A program made the translations under genes and the position numbers. A stretch of DNA of 64,000 nt, from the NCBI GenBank assembly GCA_032622095.1, contig CP136061.1:212566373-212630372 (forward strand), in the 5' to 3' direction. Under the pieces are notes generated by a model. It was not told the DNA's origin. It searched no databases and saw only the letters and a program-made list of their open reading frames with translations. Source of the DNA: Siphonodentalium dalli (lineage: Eukaryota > Mollusca > Scaphopoda > Gadilida > Siphonodentaliidae). Positions 12,429 to 22,835 of this stretch are shown here, in pieces. Position 1 is the first letter of the stretch; the number at the start of each line of letters is the position of its first letter.

Positions 12429-13902
12429 TGGCAACCACGATATAAATTTAGAGTGCGCACTTGGTCCAATCATAGTTATGGTATTTCAATATAGACATAT
12501 AATTTATTGACATGAAATCAAACTATCACATATAGTCACATCAACAACAATTGGTAGAATTCGGACATTAAAATATCAGCTTCCATATCGATAAATACAC
12601 AAATCCCTCAATTTTCACGCTTGGTCGCTAAACTCCTTGAATCCTAGTATTTCTCGATCACAGTCAACCGTGAAATAATAATTAAATTCATATCACACAC
12701 CGCGGAGATAAACGCATGAGCTTAAGCGTAAATGCCTTTAAAAATCATAAAAATAGTGACAGTAAGTATCGCCTCCAAAACAACTAACAACATAGAGCAT
12801 TAGTTGTTTCAAGTTTCTCGATGTGTAAGACTAAAGTGCGTATCTGTAGAAAAATGGTAACAAATTGTTTTGTCATGGCATTGCGGTAAATATTTCCCGG
12901 GACTAAATGGTCCATATGTAGCGGCTAAATCGACGTCAAACGCTAAATAACTAACTAAACAAACAAACAAACAAACAAACACACCGTATGTAAACACTTC
13001 ATGCACATAATCACCTTCTTATTTTTATTGAAAAAAAAACGAATGATTACACGTGCAAGTCATATTTAGACGATATTACTTGGTTGGTTTGATATGAGGC
13101 TGTTATGAGGTTACCGCGCGAGGGCTGATCTCAGGCCTATGATATCAAATCAACAAAGTAATATCATATTTATTAATTATACCACATCTTACTAATTGAC
13201 AACTCTTTCAGATGAGTGACATCACAAATATCGACATAGATACACATTTTAGTAGTGAAGTAGATTTACGACATGTCGAAAATCATATTACTCTGATTTG
13301 TGATGCGTAAAATTATATTATTCGGATTAGTGATGTCGTAAAATTATATTACTCGGTTTAACGGCGAATTGGAAGCGATATTCACATAGTTCGATAACAG
13401 GTCGTTCTGGACAAAAATGCCATACCTTATTAATAAACTACTAATACGACCATGCATGCGAGTACTGAGGTACACATAGCAAGTACGATATTGCCATGCA
13501 CCTCGCCATACTTATATATCGTATACTGTTGGTAAACCCGGGTTTTGTCTGAGAACGAGACGCTCTTTATATATAGGCACTAGAGTGTACCGCGTAGATC
13601 AATTTCATGAGTACCGGTCTAAAGCACATATCATAAATCGTAGTAGGGACAATATAGGTCAATAAATACACGAGTTGGTACACAATCCGATTCGATTGTT
13701 CCATATCATCAGATTCCAACAATAGTATTTCTTCAAAAGGCGCTTCAGTTATTAGAATCGATTAATTACCATAAATAATTCTAACCACTGTCAACTATAG
13801 CATACAATTTCCCAAAACGTGTTACATATCAACAGTTTGTTCAACGCAATTTGGTATATCGAGCGTATGTCAGTCGGCTCGTCAAATATTTACTTTATTC
13901 AA
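12429..13902. other. non-coding spacer with small repeats
   Basis: No gene is supported. It holds an (AAAC)n microsatellite at about 12957-12980, a small foldback at 13072-13165 whose ends GATATTACTT and AAGTAATATC are inverted, and about 2.5 copies of a ~36-bp tandem unit at 13262-13360 (aaaattatattactcgg..ttagtgatgtcgt). Confidence 0.5.
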
Positions 13903-14670
13903 AATTTTGGTTGTGGTTGAGCTGGAGGTTTGACAAAAGTTGAAGTACATTACCAACAAATCCTCGCACAAATACGCACATTGTCGACCTATAATGTGAA
14001 ATAGGTACATAATGTGATTTCTTCATTCTGAAATAAGCAGAAACTGGAGTCATGTCCGTTATTTCGTGGTATGGCTCCGGCCACAGTGAAAAAGTACACC
14101 TGGAAGTCGTGAGTTGGCTTATTTGTGTCATTGTCCGCACATAGTCGGCTTAGAATCGCCTGATCATGAGTCGATAGTGTGACTACAACGCTCTCATTTT
14201 CACCACATTATCGACTTAAAATTAGGCAATTATAAGCAGATTATCTACCTAAAATAAGTGCAGTTATAATAAGGAGATAATGTGCGAATTTTCGGGAAAA
14301 CAGTCTGCAAGTACTGACGCCCAACACAATATTCCATTCCATCCTGAATTTCGTTATCTTCTAGTGGTTTGTTGATTTTCCATTGTTATACATGCACATA
14401 TCAGGATTGGATAAAATTTTACTCATTGACAGTGGCATTATTGCAATTTTCCATTGTATTATTCTGTCTTTCTCTAATGTTGATTTTCAAACAGAGTTAG
14501 TTTACAAGTTCAAACAATTGCAGCAAGATACCGAGACAACTAAGGAAAAGCTTAAATCCAGTGTGATGCAGCGTTTCCTGGATGACAACCAGTATGCACG
14601 GAATCTTATTTTGAGCTATGAATGGATGTTTGGTCGCAACTTTATTAGCGTGGGCAGTCTCACGTCAACC
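13903..14670. repeat. right arm of the inverted duplication
   Basis: This is the reverse complement of 6602-7358 with scattered substitutions. The outer border falls at 14670, directly after the exon sequence ...ACGTCAACC; the sequence beyond is unrelated to the left copy. Confidence 0.85.
14495..14670 (+). pseudogene. PMT-like exon, truncated inverted copy
   Basis: The same exon as at 6599-6768 on the other strand, with the acceptor tttcaaacag kept (exon from 14495) and the frame open. It carries three extra residues (TKE) from an in-frame 9-nt difference. The GT donor and the last codon are missing because the duplication ends inside the exon's last codons, so it should not splice normally. 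An active read-through product cannot be excluded, but nothing suggests one. Confidence 0.6.
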
Positions 14671-14918
14671 AGATTATTGTTCAATCAACGACGATCGGTG
14701 TATCGATGGACAAAGGCACGCTTGGTGCTCCGACAATATGATTGCGTTCACGTCGCGAATTGTTGAGCATTAATGTAACGGGTTATCTCCGAGCACGTGC
14801 GGTGTGTCGTCTTTACAGGCATGTGATTAGAGTGTCTCTATCTGGATAGTGGGGTGTTGTCCATATTTCCAATCCGCTCCATCCTAAGTTGGGGGGGGGG
14901 GTGAGACACCACAAGTTC

Positions 14919-14922
14919 CCAT
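14919..14922. other. target-site duplication CCAT (left copy)
   Basis: CCAT immediately precedes the left LTR and recurs at 26926-26929 immediately after the right LTR. Four bases is the length used by gypsy/errantivirus integrases. Confidence 0.75.
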
Positions 14923-15377
14923 TGTGAGGTAATGACACATGTATATAGTAGGTACAAGTCTTTATTATGTTGTGAATAAGATATGCAGTGTGTACAAATA
15001 TAATGATCAATAGTCGCCGCGAATTGGTGTCCCCGAATGGGTGATGCCTGGTGTGAATGATGCCTGGATATGATCTAGGTACGAGATGAGTCTAGTGAAA
15101 GCATGATGTGATGGGATGTAGTTGTTTCTTATATACTATTTGGGATGCATATTAGATGAGGTGTTTGGCAATACACATCGGGATTGGTTCTTCCGTTATG
15201 GTCATCTCCCTTGACCATATTTGGGAGCCATCTTCATTGTGTGTATATCTTCGCTGAGAGTAAGACGTGTGAGGTTTCGAGAACCGAACACGAATATCTG
15301 AGTTTGGGGTTTTATATATTGGGACATTCGTATAGTTTGAATCAAGTTGTGAGATTATAATGGGTAGTTATCTCACA
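14923..15377 (-). repeat. LTR, 3' copy of the element
   Basis: 455 bp with imperfect terminal inverted repeats TGTGAGGTAA/TTATCTCACA. Read on the minus strand, a TATATAA lies at 15318-15312, about 60 nt from the U3 start, and an AATAAA near 14961 lies close to the far end. It matches 26471-26925 base for base as far as I could compare. Confidence 0.95.
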
Positions 15378-15394
15378 TATGTCCCCCACCCGTG
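15378..15394 (-). promoter_or_regulatory. polypurine tract
   Basis: On the minus strand the sequence just before the 3' LTR reads GGGTGGGGGACATA. A purine-rich run here is the plus-strand DNA priming site expected in LTR elements. Confidence 0.7.
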
Positions 15395-16367
15395 TAAGAT
15401 TTTTAGCGCAGCGGAAAATCTTATGTAACATCAAAATTATGGACCTAACTGGGGTAATTGTGATTATGTAATGTGGATGAGGCTGAAATGAAGTATAATA
15501 ACATTGATTGTGGTGAAGTTATGATTAATACATGTGGAACAAAGTTGTCTTAAAATGATGATATGCGATATTAAGTTGTCTTAAAGTGATGATACGCAAT
15601 ATTATGAGATTATGAAATAAATGGTGGGAAAAGCATATATGGGTTGGTATATAAAATGATCGTGCAAGCAGTCATAATGCGTGCTATATTGATATGTAGG
15701 CTAAGGTATGATAATAGAATATAGAGATACAAGTATGAGAAGTAATGAATATAACAATACGGTAATAGTGCATGGTATGTTTTGTCAATGATGAACATTG
15801 GTGATGTATTATATAAATGCATGTTGTATTGTTAATAAAATCATGACGATATGTATACATTCGGTATTGTGGTAATGAGAGACCAAATGTTTCTCATCTG
15901 CCGTCAATTGCACAGGGAATTGTTGAGAGCATGTGTCAGAGGTGAAATATTGTTTGGAGTGTGGTATATGAGACTTTGATTAATGCGTTTGTTGATAGTT
16001 GGCGAGTTCCGTGACCAATGTTATTGAAGATAATCGGCGGTCAGTTGTCTAACTCTTGGGGTTGGCACGTGTCATATCTGCCGTTAATTGCTCAGGGAAT
16101 TGTTGAGAGCATGGGTCAGAGGTGAAATATTGTTTGGAGTGTGGTATATGAGACTTTAATTAATGCATTTGTTGATAGGTGGGGAGATCCGTGACCAATG
16201 TTATTGAAGATAATCGGCGGTCAGTTGTCTAACTCTTGGGGTTGGCACGTGTCATAATGGCGTTATTATATGCAGCTGACGTGGTATGCATGCAGTAACG
16301 ATATTAGAATTAGTCTGTGGGTTTTGTGCCCCTTATAGGAAAAAAAATGGTATTATTGGGAAAATGA
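15395..16367. other. element 3' non-coding region
   Basis: This lies between the env stop and the polypurine tract. It has no gene on either strand. Its main content is the 180-bp tandem duplication at 15896-16255. Confidence 0.6.
15896..16255. repeat. 180-bp tandem duplication downstream of env
   Basis: Unit 15896-16075 repeats at 16076-16255 with few changes (atctgccgtcaattgc / atctgccgttaattgc at the starts; ggttggcacgtgtcat at the ends). Tandem duplications near U3 in retroviruses often act as enhancers; here that role is inference. Confidence 0.9.
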
Positions 16368-18557
16368 TCAATATAGATTAAGTGGTGGGTTATGGATGGA
16401 CGCGTGAGTTTTCATTATTTTCATAGGTCGTAGTGTGGATGATTCTTCATCGACATCTCGCGGGTGTTTTTTGGGAAATGTCAAATATTCTTGTGTGATT
16501 TGTATTTGAGGTTCCTTAGCTGGAGACAAATGAATATCTTTCGTGGCTTCATTGGATATTGGTGGGGTTAGTCTGTGACGAAGTTGCATATCAGTTCCCT
16601 TTATCATTTGGTTAAGTTTATTTCGTCGCTTTGCGATTTTAATTCGTCGCGTGTTGTGATTGCGTTGAGTCTGGTATTGGGAAATTTTCGTGATACACTG
16701 AATAATGTATTTGCGACTTGAGATGGCAATCAGTAAAATTAATACGAACGTAATGACCGCGGGAATGATAATTTGGTAATAATCCTGTTTTTTCTTTTGT
16801 TTGATGGGTTGCAGGGATGTGACTGTTTGCAGAAAATCATATAATGATAGTTGCTTTATGGGGGGTAACTTGTTTGGAATCGATACTTGAGGGGGCAAGT
16901 TATGAATTTGGGAAAATAATGGCTTCCATTTTGGCAATTTATGTAATTCAATAGTTGATTGTAATTGGGTTATTTGTGTCTTGATGGTGATGTTTGATGA
17001 GTTTAAAGTTGTGAATGCAATTAGTTTGATACTGGCTGATGTAGCTATGCACCTTGGTGGTAAAGTTATCGTTGCGATGGGGGGTAAAATTGTGATTCTA
17101 TACGGTCGTTTTCTTAAGAGATTGTGATGACAGTTTACTGTAAATGTATGAGCTTTCGTGGTTGTTATAAGCCATGTACATGCCGCCAGCTTAATAGCGG
17201 ATGGTAAATTATACTGAGGGTAAATGGCTATGGGGCAATTTGTGGCGGTATTTTTTGTATCATTGGTGAATATGTTGAGTAGGCAGTTATGATTATGTGA
17301 TGCGGCGATTGAAATTTTTTGAATTTTACAATATGGTAATTTGTTTAAAATACACGGGTGATTGTCACCAATGGTGGTATATTTGGATCGGTCGGGAGAT
17401 AATAGCAGGTAATTATGAGTAATATCGATTCGGGCAACTGTATATTTATTGTTGTGTCTGAGTCTTGGGTCTCGACGGTCTAATGGATAAAAAAATGGTA
17501 TAGCGCGGAATATGTCAAACTGCATTCTGATATCGCGTAAATAAATTGTTATGGTAATGATTAGTCTGCTGTCTGTGAGTATGGTTTGTGTCTTCAAATG
17601 TTGGTAATATTTTGCAATTCCCGATTCTATGGGGAATGGTAACTTCAAATGGGCTGGAAGTAATTTCGTTATACTGTCAAGTGCCTTTTTTAAATGTATT
17701 GGGCTTATGATCTCCGGTGTAAATCAGTGGTTAATTAGAGAGGCAATTTGAACTTTAAGATGTCGCAAATATAATTTTGCTTGGATAACATCTTGTTGTA
17801 TTTCGTGTAATATTACTAGAAATTTAGCGTTGATGATTGTGAATATTTCAATTGTATGCACATGTTTTTGGGTTCGATGTGTTTCTTTTCGAAGTGTGGC
17901 TTGAATATTGGATATTGTTGTTGATAATGTGTTGACTCGTTGGCGATTTTCGTTTGAAATGACGCGTGTTATATTCATGATAGAATAAGCGGTTTGAGTA
18001 TCGTGTTGGATTTTTTTTTGGTTTTGGTAGAGGGTTCGTATGTTATCTTCTACATGTGTAATATCTGACATCGAAGGGGTGCCAAATAAAAACTTAGCTA
18101 TATCGCTTATTACGGGTAATATTGCTCGTTTGAGTCTTTTGGTATTATGGAGTTGATAATAATTATGATATTCATATTGGATTTGTTTTGTTTCCGTGAG
18201 AGCCGCTGCTAATTCAGTTTGTAAATCTGTCAAAATGTTGATGAGATTAAAGTTAATGTTATTTGTCTCGTTCCTGAATGGAGGTTTGTTATGGTGATAT
18301 GTGCTTTGATGAAACGTGGCACAAATGCTATTGAGTTTATTTTGGGCCATCCTTATGTCGGTAGCGAGTCTTGCTATGTAGGTATAATATGGTGTGAGTT
18401 CGATGAGAAAACTGAGATCCCAATTTTCATTTGAGACAGCAATTTGCCGGTGATGCAAAAATAACATGTTCTGTCGAGTTAACATAGCGTCACTAGTTTG
18501 AAAGCCGATGATAAGTATGAAGAGGGTCGCTTTAACGAAGTTTTCTTTAGGCTTCAT
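16368..18557 (-). pseudogene. Baculo_F-like envelope gene broken by one in-frame stop
   Basis: The likely start is ATG at 18557, 13 nt after a splice acceptor (tttttacttatag, AG at 18572-18571), as in gypsy env, which is made from a spliced RNA; the frame is open upstream to 18644. A hydrophobic signal-like stretch follows. A furin-type RLKR site (about residue 144 of this start) is followed by a hydrophobic segment and KFLFG, the layout of baculovirus F and gypsy Env. A TGA at 17724-17726 interrupts the frame; the same frame then runs open to 16368 and includes a transmembrane segment (about 20 hydrophobic residues near 16720-16780) and a basic tail. The stop separates the fusion-peptide part from the anchor, so this copy should not give a membrane-anchored protein unless the stop is read through. 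Confidence 0.8.
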
Positions 18558-18747
18558 ATCGCTTGCACCCCTATAAGTAAAAATATAGGTGTGTATTAGC
18601 GGGTTAGCCGGTATCTGATTATAAAGATAGATTCGCGTGGGCATGGCTTATATGGGTTAACTGGTTTGATTAATCAATGAGATTTTTCGGCCGGTGTAAG
18701 TTTACTGTTTACTGTGTATCTGGGTACCCCCAGAAATCGACGAAATA

Positions 18748-18755
18748 TGACGTCA
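18748..18755 (+). promoter_or_regulatory. CRE/ATF-like palindrome TGACGTCA
   Basis: A perfect TGACGTCA lies 79 bp upstream of the TATA box of antisense gene A. The site is the consensus for CREB/ATF bZIP factors. Position and perfect match suggest a promoter element; binding is not shown. Confidence 0.45.
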
Positions 18756-18833
18756 CGCGATGCCAGTGTGTGTACCAATTAGCCGCGCTGCGTGCGCTAG
18801 GCATGTCGACGAAGGTAATTAGTGGTATAGCGG

Positions 18834-18840
18834 TATAAAT
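18834..18840 (+). promoter_or_regulatory. TATA box of antisense gene A
   Basis: TATAAAT lies 62 nt before the ATG at 18896. A start about 30 nt downstream would leave a short leader of about 30 nt. Confidence 0.5.
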
Positions 18841-18895
18841 GCGTTTGTATGATGGCTGGAAAATATTACGGGCCTGTCTTTCAATCTTTGCAGTT

Positions 18896-19201
18896 ATGAG
18901 TCAACTTTTAAGTGAGTTAGAGTGTAAGTTAAGCCATGCGAGGGCGTCTGGTCTAGGTTATTTTGGGGTGATCGTCGATTCGATATATCTGACGTACGTG
19001 AATGATCAGATAGTCGATCAATTTGAGCGGGGAAATGAGCATGCCCGGACTGGGGTATCATCCAAGAGCGATCGATATCTGTGTACGTTGTGGCTGGAGG
19101 AAAATGAGAGGTGTTACCTCGTATTAAATTTGAGGAGGCAGATTAGGGAAGAGAGGAGAAGGTTGATAGCTCTGTGGTCGGAAGAACAGATTGACTGGTA
19201 A
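18896..19201 (+). CDS. antisense small protein A (101 aa, unknown function)
   Basis: Unrecognised family. The start chosen is ATG 18896 because the homologous gene B starts at the equivalent MS-x-x-L-x-x-LE position; the frame is open upstream to 18839. The C-terminal ~35 residues are strongly helical and charged (NLRRQIREERRRLIALWSE) and align with gene B at about 16 of 29 positions, including ERC, NLR, ER.R and LWS. There is no signal peptide or membrane segment. It runs opposite to pol and env, 252 bp from the env ATG on the env-upstream side, with its own TATA and CRE-like site. A polyadenylation signal AATAAA follows at 19479. Possible roles by analogy with antisense proteins of deltaretroviruses would be regulatory, but no similarity supports that. 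Confidence 0.55.
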   Translation: MSQLLSELECKLSHARASGLGYFGVIVDSIYLTYVNDQIVDQFERGNEHARTGVSSKSDRYLCTLWLEENERCYLVLNLRRQIREERRRLIALWSEEQIDW

Positions 19202-19478
19202 GACGGAGTTGAGTTGGGCCGGCTGATGGGGGAGATTTGAGGAGGTTTGGCAGGAGGAGTGAAGGAGAAAGATGGGCCCAATCTTTGATAGCTGTTTGTG
19301 CCTATATAATTTAACGTGGGCTACATCGTGCTAATGAAGATTGGTTTCATTGAAAACATCACATGGACATCTGAATGTGAATGACGAGTAGTGTTGCTGT
19401 ATTATTTATAAAATGTATGTGTCATAGGGTGTAGGTATACCAACAGTCATGTCAATATGGATATCAAAAGGCATATGA

Positions 19479-19484
19479 ATAAAT
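19479..19484 (+). terminator. AATAAA after antisense gene A
   Basis: A canonical polyadenylation signal on the plus strand 278 nt after the stop of gene A. Confidence 0.35.
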
Positions 19485-20850
19485 GCGTATTGTGTACTGC
19501 TATATATAGGTTCTTATTGCTATATTTGACATGATTATTGGCGGAAATTTTTGTTGATTGTATAGTATTAGGGGAGTGCAATTGACGCATGGAATAGTAG
19601 TTCTATCTATATTGTAATGATAATATTTGATCGCGCATTGTCACGCGGCTCTGGTTATCTTGGCGGTGGGGGGGGGGGGGGGGGGGGATGTATACAATAT
19701 TGTCATGTTGGGAGATATTTTGCATGGTGATCTATATCGGTAGCATTGTATATGAATGGTAATTGTATGTTCCTATTTAATTGTATTGATATATTTGAAC
19801 AAAATGTGTTTCTGACGTGATATTTTGTTCCTGGACAAATTATATCGGAAATTTGTATTCCGTTGTCCTATTGGAACAACTCGATGATTGTACGTGTGTG
19901 GGATTTGGATGAAGAAACTTGATGCTTCTATATACGTGGGTTCTATACATCGTTTCGCCTTAATGAATAGTAATGGTAGTATGAACTGATGTTGGACATG
20001 TGTTAATTTGAGTTATAAGATCCGATATAGGGCGTATATGAATATGTTATTAATGACAGTTAATCATTGGCAAGTATATTTGACAATAATATATGGGGTA
20101 GGGAAGAATATGAAAAATATTGCTTAAGGACTGACAATATTTGTGTCGTTTGGGATAAAGTGCACATGGTGAGCCTATTTTGGCACTGTATATGCACATT
20201 TTGGTAAGCGGCGGTATTGGGTGAAGTTTGTACGTGAATTTCGTGTTCACGTGTATTGGATTTTTGTTTTATGCACGATATAGATGCATGTGGGGTCCGT
20301 GTATTGCGCGTTACATGTATGTAAGAGTGAGCTTCAGTTAGCTCTGTACATGTATCTGGGATTTTTATGCACGATTGTGCACTGTGTGTTCTATACATGT
20401 TAAGTTAACTGGGCCTTGATTGGCCGTTAACATGTACGTTGTATTTGGAGATTTTCTTGTGGAAGGGCGTTCGGGTATCATGGGAATTGGATGGGGAATT
20501 GTATCTCACTAGATACGTGGGGGGGGGGGGGGGGGTAAGCGTACTAAATCGTTAAGGAAGGTTCACCTATCGGTGTTCATGTCGTAATAATTGGTGTGTG
20601 TGTGTCACTTAAGTTTGTTATTATGATACACTTGTGAGGTTGTGAACCTTGGTGAATTATTTCATCTAAATAGGATTATTTGAGTTTGATGAATAATTAT
20701 GGATAGTTTTGGTTATGTTATGATGCAGAAAAATTGGCTGGGTAATGTTTGTTTATGTTATTAGTTTATGTTGAAATATTCCTATTTATTGATATGATAC
20801 TTGTGTAACATATTTTTATTGTATTTATTTATTTTATTTTTTTGAGGGAA

Positions 20851-20899
20851 GCAAGTTTTAGCCCTGTGTGCATGGTGCACCGATGCACACTGGACTTGC
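20851..20899. other. imperfect hairpin between the antisense genes
   Basis: GCAAGT at 20851 pairs with ACTTGC at 20894, and inside it TGTGCAT pairs with ATGCACA around a palindromic GGTGCACC. It may form in RNA of either strand. Confidence 0.45.
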
Positions 20900-21101
20900 C
20901 AGCATTGAGTTATATCTGATTATTAGATGATGTTTAGTGTGTTTATTTATCATTGGATATTATGTTTAGATGTATCGAAGAGATATCGCTTGATAGCTGG
21001 TTAGATGTTAGCGGGAACAGGGGTTTGTAATATATATTTGAGATAGATAGTGCCTAGCATGTCCCTCGGGAATCTTCGAGAGTGCTTGCTTGGTTTGGCA
21101 C

Positions 21102-21126
21102 AGCGTCCCGATTCCATACGGACGCT
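21102..21126. other. hairpin upstream of gene B TATA box
   Basis: AGCGTCC (21102) pairs perfectly with GGACGCT (21120) across an 11-nt loop, ending about 20 bp before the TATA box of gene B. Just upstream (21066-21080) lies CTCGGGAATCTTCGAGAG, which contains a GAAnnTTC core like a heat-shock element. Confidence 0.35.
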
Positions 21127-21146
21127 ATCTGCCAATATGAGATAAG

Positions 21147-21153
21147 TATATAA
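21147..21153 (+). promoter_or_regulatory. TATA box of antisense gene B
   Basis: TATATAA lies 52 nt before the ATG at 21199, nearly the same geometry as in gene A. Confidence 0.5.
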
Positions 21154-21198
21154 GGTTTGGGAATATCGACGAGGGTTATTTCTGACATAATTTTCATT

Positions 21199-21474
21199 AT
21201 GTCTGATTACCTGCGATTTTTGGAGGCTGAGGTTGCTGTGTTAGAAACGAGCCAATATGAGGTAACAATGCAATATGTGGATCACATATTGGCATTTTAT
21301 GATGTTATAGTTGCTGTGTGCCTGGCTGGAGGGACCAGTATAGATTGGGCACGGTATTTGAGTACCGTGTCTGAATTAGAACGATGCCACAAGGTGATAA
21401 ATCTCCGGCTGGAGATTATAGATGAGAGGCAGAGGATAATAGACCTATGGAGCCAACATCGGAGAGTGCTATAA
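21199..21474 (+). CDS. antisense small protein B (91 aa, paralogue of A)
   Basis: Unrecognised family. The start is ATG 21199 (MSDYLRFLEAE), matching the start of gene A (MSQLLSELE); an earlier in-frame codon at 21157 lies too close to the TATA box. The C-terminus, ERCHKVINLRLEIIDERQRI followed by IDLWSQ, is the clearest match to gene A. The middle is more diverged and about 10 residues shorter. Mostly helical by composition, with no membrane segment. A GC-rich hairpin follows the stop (21531-21555) and the next AATAAA is at 22830, so the 3' UTR would include the hairpin repeat array. Conservation of a reading frame between two diverged copies argues for coding function. Confidence 0.6.
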   Translation: MSDYLRFLEAEVAVLETSQYEVTMQYVDHILAFYDVIVAVCLAGGTSIDWARYLSTVSELERCHKVINLRLEIIDERQRIIDLWSQHRRVL

Positions 21475-21530
21475 GAAGATGTTGGTGTGACTGCTGCCCC
21501 TGAAGAATTCGGACCGTCCCTGGATCAAGA

Positions 21531-21555
21531 GCTGGCTTGCATTCTGCAAGCTGGC
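21531..21555 (+). other. hairpin 57 nt after gene B stop
   Basis: GCTGGCTTGCA and TGCAAGCTGGC pair (7 Watson-Crick pairs, then two G-U wobbles and two more pairs) around a 3-nt loop. It could act in RNA 3'-end stability; this is inference. Confidence 0.4.
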
Positions 21556-21978
21556 ACGGTGTTTAGCCAACAATAACATGAATTGAATTGTTTTTGTGGT
21601 TATTCACCGTGTTAGCCTGTAGAAATAACATCTTGCCGATAAATTCAGTGAAAAGAAATGTATTTTTGTTGTTGTTGTTGTTGTTGTTGTTATTGTTGTA
21701 ATCGTGGTAATGGCCCAAAGGTGTTAATATTGGTTGAGATACAAAGAGTAACTTTTGTAAACGTGCTAAATCGCCAAAGATTATTTAATTATAGTCTAAG
21801 ATTGGTTGAAATGTAAAGAGATAAATATATTATTAGACCGCTGCCAAGAGTTCAATACTGTTATTGATTGGATTATCTAAGTTTTAGAATGAAGAGCGTT
21901 TGTTTGTTCGAGGGGGGGGGGCGGTGTAATGGTGACTTTCATATTAGGATTGGGAAATACTGAATATCTGGGTGATGC

Positions 21979-22414
21979 ATGCCGTGGTTAATATTCCACA
22001 CGCCATATAACAAAAGGCGTTTAGTGGCAGTTTTAGGGTGTCATGACCTAAAATAAGGTCGGACAAATGTCCGTTACAATGAGATAGGGATTGGGGAAGT
22101 GTTGTTGATGGGATAAATGCCGTGGTTTATGTACCAATCGCTCTATATTGAAGAGCGTTTTGTGGCGGTATTGGGGGGGATATTGAGGGAAATATGCCGT
22201 GATTATTGTATCAACTACTATATAATATATATAGTGTATTGTGGCGTTGGTGGGTGGGGGTGTCTACATTGAGGGATAATATGCCGTGGTTTCTGTACCA
22301 ATCGTTCTTATGATAAAGAGCGTTGTTTGGCAGGAGGGGGGGGGGGTGGTATTGAGGGAAATATGCCGTGATCACTGTATAACCTACTGTATAATATATA
22401 GTGTATTGTAGCGT
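21979..22414 (+). repeat. five hairpin repeats with compensating stems
   Basis: Units at 21979-22030, 22117-22168, 22194-22246, 22281-22333 and 22373-22414 each start ATGCCGTGRTT, often after 'attgaggga', and end near GTGGCG. The inner stems differ but still pair: ACGCC/GGCGT, CGCTCT/AGAGCG, ACTACTATA/TATATAGT, CGTTCTT/AAGAGCG, and ACTGTA/TATAGT. Outer GCCG/TGGC can also pair. Spacers are 26-87 nt. Stem changes that keep pairing across copies indicate selection on a folded RNA (or a cruciform DNA) rather than on sequence. Confidence 0.75.
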
Positions 22415-22829
22415 TCGTTTGCTATGTCAATGAATATATGATTGAGTTAAGCATATTGGAGGGAATGGAAATGTAACTGAGTCATGAACGGGAGTTTGCG
22501 ATATTTCGGAGATTGGTGCGAGAGACAATGATCGACATATTGGCATGTTTCGTGAATAAACAATTTATTCAAAGACGCCGAGTGTCAGTCATTAGCGAAA
22601 GATATATATTACATGTCGGTTAAATTTACTTCGGCATCATGACTCAATGCACACCTGTTAGCGATAATTGAATTAGAGATTTGGGAAACGAGATGATGCC
22701 CTGTTTAATGATCATACCACTGGTGTGAATGAAGTTTATCGTTTGGGTGTCTATCTCTGTGCCGAAGGGGGTGGGATGGGAGAATTGCAGTAGGGTTATG
22801 CCTTTGTAAGACCTGTTTTATATAATATT

Positions 22830-22835
22830 AATAAA
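22830..22835 (+). terminator. AATAAA possibly ending the gene B transcript
   Basis: A plus-strand AATAAA 57 bp before the 3' end of pol. A transcript from the TATA box at 21147 to here would be about 1.7 kb and would barely overlap pol. Confidence 0.35.

Noticed and set aside
20060-20398. 112-codon minus-strand frame as a candidate gag
   Set aside because: No zinc knuckle, capsid-like or nucleocapsid features, wrong position relative to pol, and low-complexity composition.
19660-20536. Long G runs as G-quadruplex regulators
   Set aside because: Single homopolymer runs without the four-tract spacing; may also be sequencing artefacts.
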